A DNA stretch of 64,000 bases, taken from the NCBI RefSeq assembly GCF_017312725.1, contig NZ_BOPO01000053.1, positions 148,268-212,267 on the forward strand. The letters run 5' to 3'. Under the pieces are notes generated by a model. It worked only from the letters and a program-made list of their open reading frames with translations. It did not search any database and was not told where the DNA came from. Numbering within the stretch: the stretch's first letter is position 1; each line of letters begins with the position of its first letter. The stretch comes from Actinocatenispora comari. GTDB taxonomy: Bacteria > Actinomycetota > Actinomycetes > Mycobacteriales > Micromonosporaceae. Below, piece after piece: positions 36,434-44,416 of this stretch. Position numbers and translations under genes: made by a program.

Positions 36434-37189
36434 ATGGCGACCTTCGGGCAGTCGGACGATCTGCACGGGGCGCGGTTCGTCGAGACCGATCTGCGTGGCG
36501 CCCGGTTCGTCGGCGCCAACCTCTCCGGCGCGGTCCTGCGCGGCGTCGATATCCAGAACGCCGAGATCGACGCGCCGTGGCTGTCGGAGGGCGACAGCTT
36601 CCTGCGGATCAACGGCGTCGACGTGGTACCGCTGGTCGAGGCCGAGCTGGATCGCCGGTTCCCGGGCCGCGCGCAGCGCCGGGCGGCGGACCCGGCCGGG
36701 CTGCAGGCGGCCTGGGCGGTGCTGGAACGCAGCTGGGCCGAGGTGCTGGCGCGGGTGGCGGCGATGCCGCCGGACGCGGTCGACGTGTCGGTCGCCGGCG
36801 AGTGGTCGTTCGCGCAGACGCTGCGGCATCTGGTGCCCGCCACCGACACCTGGCTCCGCCGCGGGGTACTGCGGGTCGAGCAGCCGTACCACCCGCTCGG
36901 GCTGGCGAACGCCGGCGCCGAGGAGGACGGCCTGGACCTGTCGATCTTCGTCACCGGGACCCCGAGCTACGCCGACGTCCAGGCGGTACGGGCCGACCGG
37001 GTGGCGATGGTGCGCGACCACCTCGCCGCGCTCACCCCGGAGCTGCTGGACGAGCCCCGGGCGAACCCGTGGAACGCGCGGTACCCGGAGACCGTCCGGT
37101 CCTGCCTGCACGTGATCTTCGAGGAGGAGTGGGAGCACCTGCGCTTCGCCGTGCGGGACCTGGACATCATCTCCTCGCCGGCCGAATGA
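36434..37189 (+). CDS. Pentapeptide-repeat plus DinB-family protein
   Basis: 251 residues. The first 45 residues are pentapeptide repeats (LHGARFVETDLRGARFVGANLSGAVLRGV), joined to a DinB four-helix domain: VSVAGEWSFAQTLRHLVPATDTWLRR and EEEWEHLRFAVRDLDII, whose His residues could bind metal. DinB proteins are often thiol-dependent transferases or detoxification enzymes. ATG start with AAGGAG 6 nt upstream. Followed by a GNAT gene 40 bp on, possibly one operon. Confidence 0.82.
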   Translation: MATFGQSDDLHGARFVETDLRGARFVGANLSGAVLRGVDIQNAEIDAPWLSEGDSFLRINGVDVVPLVEAELDRRFPGRAQRRAADPAGLQAAWAVLERSWAEVLARVAAMPPDAVDVSVAGEWSFAQTLRHLVPATDTWLRRGVLRVEQPYHPLGLANAGAEEDGLDLSIFVTGTPSYADVQAVRADRVAMVRDHLAALTPELLDEPRANPWNARYPETVRSCLHVIFEEEWEHLRFAVRDLDIISSPAE

Positions 37190-37229
37190 GCGCGCCGGGC
37201 GACACCGGAGCCGACCGAACAGGACGGGG

Positions 37230-37802
37230 ATGGCAGTGACACTGACGATTCGTCCGTTGGACGTCGACACCTGGGACCGGTTCGCCGAGCTGGTCGAGCG
37301 CAACAACGGCGTCTACGGCGGCTGCTGGTGCATGGGGTTCCACCCCGAACGCAACCAGCGCGACCTGGACTTCCGCACCGCCAAACAGGAACGGGTACGC
37401 ACCGACCGGGCGCACGCCGCCCTCGTGCTGGACGCGGACGGCGCCGCGCAGGGCTGGTGCCAGTTCGGCAGCCCCGAGGAACTGTCGAGGATCAAGAACC
37501 GGCTGGCGTACGAGAAGGACCCGCCGCCGCGGCCGGACTGGCGCATCACGTGCGTGTTCGTCGACAAGAAGCACCGCGGCCAGGGCATCGCGCGGGCGGC
37601 GGTGACCGGTGCGCTGGAGCTGATCGCGGCCGCGGGCGGCGGCGTGGTCGAGGCGATCGCGGAGACCACCGCGGATCGCCGGACAGCGGGCCGGTTCCTG
37701 TTCAGCAGCACCGTCGAGCTGCTCGAACAGCTCGGGTTCGCGCGGCTTCGGCAGGTGGGCAAGCACGCCTGGATCGTGCGCCGCGTCGTCGATCCCGCCT
37801 GA
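37230..37802 (+). CDS. GNAT-family N-acetyltransferase
   Basis: 190 residues. Acetyl-CoA-binding segment VFVDKKHRGQGIARAAVTGALELI (Q/RxxGxG/A form) and a late strand ending LGFARLRQVGKHAWIVRR. The CWCMGFHPERNQR region is shared by an actinobacterial GNAT group of unknown substrate. ATG 37230 after ACGGGG. Convergent with the molybdopterin oxidoreductase; 40 bp after the DinB gene. Confidence 0.82.
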   Translation: MAVTLTIRPLDVDTWDRFAELVERNNGVYGGCWCMGFHPERNQRDLDFRTAKQERVRTDRAHAALVLDADGAAQGWCQFGSPEELSRIKNRLAYEKDPPPRPDWRITCVFVDKKHRGQGIARAAVTGALELIAAAGGGVVEAIAETTADRRTAGRFLFSSTVELLEQLGFARLRQVGKHAWIVRRVVDPA

Positions 37803-37827
37803 TCGGTACCGGCGAGCCGGATCGGCG

Positions 37828-39420
37828 TCACCCGGCGACGGTGACGGCGATGCTGTGCCAGCCGGTGGCGCCGCGGGGAAACGGCGTGCGCCTGGTCTGC
37901 GGCTGGGTGACGCCGGTGCCGTCGGTGGCCCGGACGGTCAGCTGGTGGTCGCCGGCCGTGGCGCCGTGCCAGTCGAACGACCACTGCCGCCACACGTCGC
38001 TGTCCACGGTCCGGGCGAGCCGTGCCGGCCGCCAGGGGCCGTCGTCGACACGTACCTCGACCCTGTCGATGCCCCGGTGCTGCGCCCAGGCCACCCCGGC
38101 CACCGGCACGGTGCCCGGCTTGACCTGCCCGAACGGCTTCGGCGTGTCGATCCGGGACGCCGTCCGGACCGGGCCGAGCCGGGACCACTTGCGCCGCACC
38201 CAGTACGGGTCGTAGGCGCGGAACGTGGTCAGTTCCAGGTCGACCAGCCACTTGCACGCCGACACGTACCCGTAGAGACCGGGCACCAACATCCGCACCG
38301 GGAAGCCGTGCTTGATCGGTAGCGGCTCGCCGTTCATCGCCACGGCGAGCAGCGCGTCCCGGCCGTCCATGACGGTGTGGACCGGGGTGCCGATGGTCAT
38401 GCCGTCGGCGGAGCGGGACACCAGCTGGTCGGCGCCATGCCGGACGCCCGCCTCGCGCAGCAGATCGGCCAGCCGGGCGCCGATCCAGCGTGCGTTGCCG
38501 GCGAGGTGCCCGCCGACCTCGTTGGACACGCACGACAGCGTGATGTCGCGCTCGACCAGTGGCCGCCGCAGCAGCTCCCGGTACGACAGGGTCAGCGGGC
38601 GGTCGACCATGCCGTGCACCCGCAGCTGCCAGCTGTCGGCCGGCACCTGCGGCAGCGACAGCGCCGTGTCGACCCGGTAGAAGTCCGCGTTGCTGGTCCG
38701 CCACGGGCTGATGCCGGGCACCGACAGCTCGGTACCCGCCGGGATCGGCTTCGCCCGCTCGGCCGGCGCGGGGATCCGGAGCGACGCTCGGGACGACGCC
38801 GCGGAGTACCGGCGGTCCTGCACGGTGGTGCCGACCGCGCCGGCGGCGCCGCCGAGTACGGCCAACCCGGCCGCGCCACCGGCCGCCCGCAACACCGATC
38901 GCCGGTCGGCACGCGCCGGACCGTCGACGGTACCGGCCGGGCGCGGACGGTACTGCGGCCAGCCGCTCCGCAGCAGGCGGTGCAGGGTCAGGAAGGCGGC
39001 GATGCCGGCGAGGGCGGCGAGCAGCGACGGCAGCCCGTCGGCCGGGCCCGCCGCGTTCCCGGTCACCGCGGCGAGCGCGCCGACGACGCCGAACACGGCG
39101 ACACCGGCGACGCCCAGCCACCGGCGACGCACCCCGACCACGCCCACCGCGACCGCGTATCCGGCGAGTACCAGATAGATGCCGGCCAGCAGCGCGGTCT
39201 TGTCCTGCTGGCCGAAGGTGCGGATCGCGAAGTCCTTCAACCACTCCGGCGTCAGCAGGACGAACCGGTTGCCGACCGCGATCACCGGCGCCGACTCGGG
39301 TCGCACGAACGCGGCCACCAACCGGCCGACGCCGAGCGCCGCCACCGCACTCACCAGCCCCAGTACCGCACCCAGACCGAGCCGCCGCAACGCCGCCCGC
39401 ACCCTGCTGCCGCCGGACAT
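37828..39420 (-). CDS. Membrane-anchored molybdopterin-dependent oxidoreductase (sulfite-oxidase fold)
   Basis: 530 residues. N-terminal third has about five membrane segments and then a twin-arginine-like ADRRSVLRAAGG. The rest is the sulfite-oxidase Mo domain, with the molybdenum-ligating Cys in ITLSCVSNEVGG, IKHGFPVRMLVPGLYGY and CKWLVDLELT, plus a C-terminal dimerisation domain (VEVRVDDGPWRPARL). Likely extracytoplasmic, perhaps repairing oxidised methionine or reducing S/N-oxides. Second gene after the fasciclin lipoprotein, sharing its SigK-type promoter in part, since a hairpin lies between. Confidence 0.85.
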   Translation of the reverse strand: MSGGSRVRAALRRLGLGAVLGLVSAVAALGVGRLVAAFVRPESAPVIAVGNRFVLLTPEWLKDFAIRTFGQQDKTALLAGIYLVLAGYAVAVGVVGVRRRWLGVAGVAVFGVVGALAAVTGNAAGPADGLPSLLAALAGIAAFLTLHRLLRSGWPQYRPRPAGTVDGPARADRRSVLRAAGGAAGLAVLGGAAGAVGTTVQDRRYSAASSRASLRIPAPAERAKPIPAGTELSVPGISPWRTSNADFYRVDTALSLPQVPADSWQLRVHGMVDRPLTLSYRELLRRPLVERDITLSCVSNEVGGHLAGNARWIGARLADLLREAGVRHGADQLVSRSADGMTIGTPVHTVMDGRDALLAVAMNGEPLPIKHGFPVRMLVPGLYGYVSACKWLVDLELTTFRAYDPYWVRRKWSRLGPVRTASRIDTPKPFGQVKPGTVPVAGVAWAQHRGIDRVEVRVDDGPWRPARLARTVDSDVWRQWSFDWHGATAGDHQLTVRATDGTGVTQPQTRRTPFPRGATGWHSIAVTVAG

Positions 39421-39481
39421 GCACCCTCCCGTACGTGTGAAGCACAGACGGGCGGAGGCGCCGAGCCGCCGCCCGCCCGAC

Positions 39482-39497
39482 GACCCCTTTGGGGGTC
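39482..39497. terminator. Hairpin at the fasciclin stop codon
   Basis: GACCCC (39482-39487) and GGGGTC (39492-39497) pair around TTTG; the arm overlaps the fasciclin stop on the minus strand. A second GC hairpin follows within the 75-bp gap (GGGCGG near 39450 with CCGCCC near 39471). They may partly terminate before the oxidoreductase gene. Confidence 0.5.
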
Positions 39498-40140
39498 AGG
39501 ACATCGCCGGCATGAGCACCGTGTCGACCAGGTACACGGTGGCGTTCGCGGTCTGCACGTTGCCGCACACGACCTTCGCCGGCGTCTTGTTGCCGGGGCC
39601 CTTGACGGTGAACGAGTCACCGCTGCCGGACACCGTCACCGACGCGCCGTTGAGCGTCTTGTGGCTGCCGGCCAGCTGCCCCGGGCCGAGCCGTTCACCG
39701 ACCACGTGCAGCTTCAGGATCGAGACGATCTGCTGGTCGGTCAGCTTGCTCATGGTCGACTTCGGGATCTTCGCGAACGCGTCGTTCACCGGCGCGAACA
39801 CCGTCAGCTTGGGCGCCCCGTTGAGCGTGTCGACCAGTTTCTCCTTCTTCACCAACGAGACCAGTGTGGACAGCAGCGGGTTGCCGCTCGCCGCGGTCGC
39901 CACCGGCACCTTCGCCATCGCGGCGGTGCTGCCCGGGTTCGACGGGTCGGTCGGGATCTTCGAGCATGCGGCACCGAACGGTGTCGCCGCCGGCTTGGCC
40001 GACGCCTTGCTCGTCGCCGCGGCCGACGGTGTGCCGGACGAGCCGCTGTCGCCGCCCGAACCGCTGCTCCCGCAGGCCGCCAGCGGCACGGTCAGCGCGG
40101 CCGCCAGACCCACCGCCGCCACCAGGTGCTTCCTACCCAT
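39496..40140 (-). CDS. Fasciclin-domain lipoprotein (MPT83/MPT70-like)
   Basis: 214 residues. Lipobox LAAC after a hydrophobic signal, a Ser/Ala/Lys linker, then one fasciclin (FAS1) domain: NPLLSTLVSLVKKEKLVDTLNG, LTVFAPVNDAFAKIP (H1-type motif), ILKLHVVGERL and ATVYLVDTVLMP. Surface-anchored adhesion or signalling protein. In mycobacteria the equivalent MPT83/MPT70 are the main SigK targets; here the gene is divergent from sigK and has a matching promoter. ATG 40140 with GAGG upstream. Confidence 0.87.
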   Translation of the reverse strand: MGRKHLVAAVGLAAALTVPLAACGSSGSGGDSGSSGTPSAAATSKASAKPAATPFGAACSKIPTDPSNPGSTAAMAKVPVATAASGNPLLSTLVSLVKKEKLVDTLNGAPKLTVFAPVNDAFAKIPKSTMSKLTDQQIVSILKLHVVGERLGPGQLAGSHKTLNGASVTVSGSGDSFTVKGPGNKTPAKVVCGNVQTANATVYLVDTVLMPAMS

Positions 40141-40225
40141 GATCGAACCTCGTCTCCGTCGTGTCGTTGCCGTGAGCCGTGCCGTGGTCCCGTGTTGCCG
40201 GGAACCAGTCGGCCGAACCAGACGG

Positions 40226-40253
40226 GGTTCGTGGCGCCGGACCGTCCGGATGG
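40226..40253 (-). promoter_or_regulatory. SigK-type promoter for the fasciclin operon
   Basis: Minus strand: CCATCC (40253-40248), 16 nt, CGAACC (40231-40226), predicting a start near 40219 and an 80-nt leader. The extended -35 CCCATCCG is shared with the other three sites in this region. Confidence 0.6.
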
Positions 40254-40313
40254 GTCGCACCTTCGCAACGCCGGCGAATCGCCTCCGCGCCGGTACCCGA
40301 CGCCCACCGGCAC

Positions 40314-40341
40314 CCATCCGAACCCGCCGCGGGACCGAACT
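40314..40341 (+). promoter_or_regulatory. SigK-type promoter for the first sigK-rskA pair
   Basis: CCATCC (40314-40319), 16 nt, CGAACT (40336-40341), 27 bp before the GTG start of the sigma gene. Indicates autoregulation and, with the site at 40226-40253, coordinated divergent control. Confidence 0.6.
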
Positions 40342-40367
40342 CCAGTCGGCAACGAGCGGGAGGTCTG

Positions 40368-40970
40368 GTGGTACGGCAACGAACTCGGCCCGGTGACGGG
40401 CAGCCGGTGCGGCCACCGGCGGACGACGATCCGGTCGGCGCGCTGCTGGTCCGTACCGCGCGCGGCGACGAGCCGGCGTTCGCCGAGCTGTACGAACACG
40501 TCGCGCCTCGGGTGTACGGGCTGTGCGTACGGGTGCTGCGCGATCCGGGCCAGGCCGAGGAGGTCAGTCAGGAGGTCCTGTTGGAGCTGTGGCGCCGCGC
40601 CGCGCGGTACCAGCCGGATCGCGGCACCGGTCTGGTCTGGGTGCTGACGGTTGCGCATCGACGCGCGGTCGACCGGGTCCGCAGCGCGCAGGCCCGTACC
40701 GACCGGGAGGAACGTGCTGCGGCGACCGCCACCCCGCGCGGCGGCGACGAGGTGGCGGAGCAGGTGACGATCCGGATGGAACACCAGCAGGTTCGCCGCT
40801 GTCTGCGCGCGCTGACCGAACTCCAGCGCCAGGCGGTCACGCTGGCCTACTACCACGGCCGTACCTACCGGGAGGTGGCGGAGTTGCTCGGCGTGCCGCT
40901 GCCGACCATCAAGAGCCGGATGCGCGATGCGCTGATCCGGCTCCGCGACTGCCTGGCGGTGGCCCGATGA
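40368..40970 (+). CDS. sigK: ECF sigma factor, SigK type (copy 1)
   Basis: 200 residues. Region 2: LLVRTARGDEPAFAELYEHVAPRVYGL...RDPGQAEEVSQEVLLELW; region 4: LTELQRQAVTLAYYHGRTYREVAELLGVPLPTIKSRMRDALIRLRDCL. GTG 40368 is 4 nt after GGGAGG, the same layout as copy 2. Stop overlaps the anti-sigma start (ATGA), giving translational coupling. Directs RNA polymerase to the CCATCC-N16-CGAAYM promoters nearby. Confidence 0.87.
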   Translation: MVRQRTRPGDGQPVRPPADDDPVGALLVRTARGDEPAFAELYEHVAPRVYGLCVRVLRDPGQAEEVSQEVLLELWRRAARYQPDRGTGLVWVLTVAHRRAVDRVRSAQARTDREERAAATATPRGGDEVAEQVTIRMEHQQVRRCLRALTELQRQAVTLAYYHGRTYREVAELLGVPLPTIKSRMRDALIRLRDCLAVAR

Positions 40971-41728
40971 ACCGCGGGTACCCGTTCCGGCGGCACAGCG
41001 CCGACGTGCACACCCTGATCGGCCCGTACGTGCTGGACGCGGTCACCGGGCCGGAACGCCACGCGGTGGAGCGGCACCGGGTGCACTGCCCGAGCTGCGA
41101 CGCCGAGATCGCCGAGCTGACCGCCACCGCCGCCCGGCTGGCCGACTCGACCATCCGTACCCCGCCGGAGGCGTTGCGGCAGCGGGTGCTCGCCGAGGCG
41201 CGTCGGACCAGGCAGGACCCGCCGTCCGCGCACGCCGACGCGGTTCGCCGGATCGGCTGGCACGGCTGGGATGCGGTCGCCGCGGTGCTGCTGCTGGTGG
41301 TGTTCGCGGTGCTGGTGACCTACGGCGTGCAGCAGACCAGGGTGGACCGGGCGCGGCAGCAGAACGCGGTCGCGCAGAGCCGGCAGCAGGACGTCGCCGC
41401 GGTGCTCGCCGCACCCGACGCCGAGCTGGTACCGACGACGCTGCCGGACGGTGCGCGCGGTCGGTTGGTGGTGTCCCGCTCCGACGACCGCGCCGTCGTC
41501 ACGCTGACCGGGCTGCCGGCACTGTCCGGCCGGCACACGTACCAGCTGTGGCTGGTGTCCGGTGCCGGGCACCCGGCCTCGGTCGGGGTGCTCGACGTCG
41601 GCACCCGGTCGACCACCCGGGTGGTGTCCGGGATCGCGGCTGCCGAGGCGTTCGCCGTCTCCACCGAACCCGCCGGCGGATCCACCCGGCCGACCAACAT
41701 CTGGGCGTCCGTCCCGCTCACCGGCTGA
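40967..41728 (+). CDS. rskA: RskA-type anti-sigma factor (copy 1)
   Basis: 253 residues. Cytoplasmic zinc-finger-like anti-sigma domain with HRVHCPSCDAEIAEL (HxxxCxxC), a single membrane helix (AVAAVLLLVVFAVLVTYGV), and an extracytoplasmic RskA domain (LPALSGRHTYQLWLVSG; STEPAGGSTRPTNIW). Holds SigK at the membrane until regulated proteolysis releases it. Coupled to sigK by a 4-bp overlap. A minus-strand SigK-type promoter just downstream could produce antisense RNA to it. Confidence 0.88.
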   Translation: MNRGYPFRRHSADVHTLIGPYVLDAVTGPERHAVERHRVHCPSCDAEIAELTATAARLADSTIRTPPEALRQRVLAEARRTRQDPPSAHADAVRRIGWHGWDAVAAVLLLVVFAVLVTYGVQQTRVDRARQQNAVAQSRQQDVAAVLAAPDAELVPTTLPDGARGRLVVSRSDDRAVVTLTGLPALSGRHTYQLWLVSGAGHPASVGVLDVGTRSTTRVVSGIAAAEAFAVSTEPAGGSTRPTNIWASVPLTG

Positions 41729-41783
41729 ACCGGTGTGGTGAGGAAACCTTCCTGTCCGGCGAGCTGCGTCGCTGACCCGTAGG

Positions 41784-41811
41784 TATTCGGAGCGAAGCAG
41801 ACGCCGGATGG
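41784..41811 (-). promoter_or_regulatory. SigK-type promoter antisense to rskA copy 1
   Basis: Minus strand: CCATCC (41811-41806), 16 nt, CGAATA (41789-41784), the closest match of the four to the mycobacterial SigK consensus as I remember it. Predicted start near 41777, about 50 bp after the rskA stop, reading back through rskA. No gene on the minus strand explains it. Confidence 0.5.
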
Positions 41812-41938
41812 GTGCCCGGCCCGGATGTCGAGCCGAAAGGATGGCCGCCGGTCGATGTCGGCGCGCGGCATCCGCCGGCTGCCTAGCGTCGGCCCTGTCG
41901 CCCGGCAACGGGGCCGGGCAACGGATCAGGAGGCGACC

Positions 41939-42001
41939 ATGTGGGGCTCCATCGTGATCATCATCGGCGGCTGGTGCCACGGCTGGCACGGCTGGTGGTG
42001 A
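41939..42001 (+). CDS. 20-residue Trp/Gly/His-rich micropeptide
   Basis: ATG 41939 has a strong CAGGAGG 6 nt upstream and runs 20 codons to TGA. After MWGSIVIIIGG come CHGWHGWW residues, giving five Trp, six hydrophobic residues in a row and a Cys-His-rich end. A TAGCGT -10-like box lies at 41884. A perfect 12-bp hairpin follows 33 bp after the stop. It may be a membrane micropeptide or a leader peptide. I know no family; expression is not proven. Confidence 0.55.
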   Translation: MWGSIVIIIGGWCHGWHGWW

Positions 42002-42034
42002 ACACCGCACCAGGATCGACTGACACGGATGCAT

Positions 42035-42062
42035 CGGCGCCGCACCGTCTGGTGCGGCGCCG
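42035..42062. terminator. Perfect 12-bp stem with 4-nt loop
   Basis: CGGCGCCGCACC (42035-42046), GTCT, GGTGCGGCGCCG (42051-42062). It ends the short transcript carrying the micropeptide or attenuates transcription into the CHRD-sortase pair. The rest of the 296-bp gap up to 42297 shows no further gene. Confidence 0.7.
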
Positions 42063-42297
42063 AGCCGTGCCGCCACCCGTTCGGTGCCGCCGGCCGGTAC
42101 GTGTCGGCGGTCGGACCGGACGGTACCGGCGACGCCGGACTCCCGTTGTCGACGGGGATCGCGGTATGCGCCGCGGATCCGGCCCAACCGCACCGCGGCC
42201 GGCACCGAACCCCTGGGGTACGGCAGCGAGGTCGCCCACGCGACCGCCGTCGCGGCCCGGCCCCGAACACGAGACCGGTTTTCGAGGAGGGAACATC

Positions 42298-43056
42298 ATG
42301 CGCAAGGTCAAGGCTTGTCTGCTGCTCGCGCCCGTGGCGGCGTTCTCGATGCCGTTTGTGGCGTCGACCGCGGCCTCGGCGGCACCGGCGACGAACTACT
42401 CGGCGACGCTGAATCCGCTCAACCATGCCAGCGGTTCGGGCATGTTGAGCCTGACGATGAACGGGAACAAGGCCACCGTCACCGAACACGTGTCGGGGCT
42501 GGCGGCCACGTTCATGAACGGCCCGTACCCGCACGTGCAGCACATCCACATCGGCGCGCAGGGCAAGTGCCCGACGGCGGCGGCCGACAAGAACGGTGAC
42601 GGCGTCGTGGACACCGCCGAGGGGCAGCCGTCGTACGGCGCGATCGGCACCACGCTGTCGACCAAGGGCGACACCAGCCCCAAGGCCGGTACCGACGTCA
42701 AGATCGCGCCCGGCGGCGGCAGCTTCGACTACAGCCGTACCATCACCCTGGACGCCAAGACGATGTCCTCGGTGCAGGCGGGGACGGCGGTGATCGTGGT
42801 GCACGGGCTGGACCCGACCACGCTGAGCAAGAAGGCGCAGGGGGAGAAGAGCAACCTGGTGCCGTCGCTGCCGCTGGCGGCGACCTCACCGGCCCTGTGC
42901 GGTCCGTTGACCAGCATGCCGGCCGGTGGCGCCGCGACCGGCGGCGGCTCCACCTCCGGCGTCGAGGACGTCTGGATGTTCGTGGCCGGTGGCGCCGCGC
43001 TGACCGCGGCCGGCGCCGCGCTGGTGCTGCGGCGGCTGGCGACCAGTACGCACTGA
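42298..43056 (+). CDS. Secreted CHRD-domain protein with C-terminal membrane anchor
   Basis: 252 residues. Signal peptide ending ASA, then a CHRD-type beta domain (YSATLNPLNHASGSGMLSLTMNGNKATVTEHVSGL; HVQHIHIGAQGKCP; VIVVHGLDPTTL). The C-terminus has a Gly-rich linker, a hydrophobic helix (VWMFVAGGAALTAAGAALVL) and RR, the layout of sortase substrates, though a clear LPxTG is missing. GAGGAGGG precedes ATG 42298. The downstream sortase overlaps its stop. Confidence 0.8.
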   Translation: MRKVKACLLLAPVAAFSMPFVASTAASAAPATNYSATLNPLNHASGSGMLSLTMNGNKATVTEHVSGLAATFMNGPYPHVQHIHIGAQGKCPTAAADKNGDGVVDTAEGQPSYGAIGTTLSTKGDTSPKAGTDVKIAPGGGSFDYSRTITLDAKTMSSVQAGTAVIVVHGLDPTTLSKKAQGEKSNLVPSLPLAATSPALCGPLTSMPAGGAATGGGSTSGVEDVWMFVAGGAALTAAGAALVLRRLATSTH

Positions 43057-43775
43057 TGGCCCTCCGCGCCTCGACGGGTCGACGCCTGCGCCGGGTGGCG
43101 CTGGCGTCGGCCGTCGTGCTGGCCTTCGGTGGCGGCTCGGCGATCGCCCTGGCCGCCACCGAGCAGTCCCGCCCGCCCCGACCTCCCGCGGCGGGGACCA
43201 CACCCGCGGTCGCGCGGTCGCGGGCGGGCGCCGGCCCACCGGCGGCGGCCGACACCACCAGTCCCGCACCGCGGTCGCCGTCGGTGGCGCCCACACCGGT
43301 CAGCTATCCCGCCTCGACACCCACCCACCTGGGGATCCGGAAGATCGGCGTGGACGCGCCGCTGCGGCAGGTCGGCCGGGACGCGCACGGCGCGATCGGC
43401 GTGCCGCAACCCGGCCCGCACTACGACGACCCCGCCTGGTACCGGTACTCGCCGACCCCCGGTCAGATCGGGCCGGCGGTGATCGTCGGCCACATCGACT
43501 CCGCCTCCGACGGCCCCTCGGTGTTCTTCCGGCTCGGTGCGCTGCGCCGCGGCGACACGATCTCGGTACGACGTGCCGACGGCCGCCGTGTTACGTTCGG
43601 CGTGGACCGGGTCGCCGAGTACCCGAAGGACCGGTTTCCGACCGCGACGGTGTACGGCGCGACCCGTACCGCCCAGCTGCGGCTGATCACCTGCGGCGGC
43701 TCCTTCGACCGGCAGGCCCGAAGCTACCGCGACAACATCGTGGTGTACGCCTCGTTGCGCGGCGATGGGCCCTAG
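43056..43775 (+). CDS. Class F sortase
   Basis: 239 residues. N-terminal membrane anchor, Pro/Ala-rich linker, then the sortase barrel: IGVDAPLRQVG, catalytic His in IVGHIDS, Cys in LRLITCGGSFD and Arg in RSYRDNIVVYA. Sortases cleave and transfer surface proteins; the coupled CHRD protein is the obvious partner. ATG 43056 overlaps the preceding stop. Upstream of the second sigK-rskA pair. Confidence 0.88.
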   Translation: MALRASTGRRLRRVALASAVVLAFGGGSAIALAATEQSRPPRPPAAGTTPAVARSRAGAGPPAAADTTSPAPRSPSVAPTPVSYPASTPTHLGIRKIGVDAPLRQVGRDAHGAIGVPQPGPHYDDPAWYRYSPTPGQIGPAVIVGHIDSASDGPSVFFRLGALRRGDTISVRRADGRRVTFGVDRVAEYPKDRFPTATVYGATRTAQLRLITCGGSFDRQARSYRDNIVVYASLRGDGP

Positions 43776-43822
43776 CATCGCCTGGTGCGGTACCAGGAGC
43801 GGTGCCGCGGCGGGGAGGTCCG

Positions 43823-44416
43823 GTGGAACACAGGCGCGACAGCCCGGCCGGCCGGTCGCCGGGGCCGGGCGACGGGATCGGCACGCTGCTGGTGCGCACC
43901 GCCCGCGGCGACGAGAGCGCCTTCACCGAGCTGTACGACGCGGTCGCCGCCCGGGTGTACGGGCTGTGCCTGCGGTTGGTCCGCGATCCGGCCCAGGCCG
44001 AGGAGGTCAGCCAGGAGGTGCTGCTGGAGGTCTGGCGCACCGCGGCCCGCTACCGGCCGGAGCACGGCTCCGGGCTGGTCTTCGTCCTCACCGTCACCCA
44101 CCGCCGGGCGGTCGACCGGGTACGCAGCGCCCAGGCCCGGCGCGACCGCGAGCACCGCGCCGGTACGGCGGCCGGCGGCGACACGGTCGACGACGTGGTC
44201 GACACGGTGACCGCGCGACTGGAGTACCAGCAGGTGCGCCGGTGCCTGCGTACCCTCACCGCGTTGCAGCGGCAGGCGATCGAGCTTGCCTACTACGGTG
44301 GCCGCACCTACCGTGAGGTCGCCGAGACGCTCGACGTCGCGTTGCCGACGGTCAAGAGCCGGATGCGCGACGCGCTGATCCGGCTGCGGGACTGCCTGGA
44401 GGTGAGCCGACGATGA
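43823..44416 (+). CDS. ECF sigma factor, SigK type (copy 2)
   Basis: 197 residues, closely similar to copy 1 (LLVRTARGDESAFTELYDAVAARVYGL; PTVKSRMRDALIRLRDCL). GTG 43823 follows GGGAGG by 4 nt, as in copy 1; GTG 43802 is less likely. 47 bp after the sortase, probably co-transcribed with CHRD and sortase. Coupled to its own anti-sigma gene by ATGA overlap. A tandem module duplication with divergence. Confidence 0.85.
   Translation: MEHRRDSPAGRSPGPGDGIGTLLVRTARGDESAFTELYDAVAARVYGLCLRLVRDPAQAEEVSQEVLLEVWRTAARYRPEHGSGLVFVLTVTHRRAVDRVRSAQARRDREHRAGTAAGGDTVDDVVDTVTARLEYQQVRRCLRTLTALQRQAIELAYYGGRTYREVAETLDVALPTVKSRMRDALIRLRDCLEVSRR

Noticed and set aside
41939..42062. Classical trp-operon attenuator
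   Set aside because: Five Trp codons and a hairpin fit, but no Trp biosynthesis gene follows and no anti-terminator pairing is clear; kept only as an alternative.
42298..43056. LPxTG sortase signal in the CHRD protein
   Set aside because: The layout (linker, helix, Arg pair) is right, but only SMPAGG-like sequence is present, not LPxTG; left as an open point.
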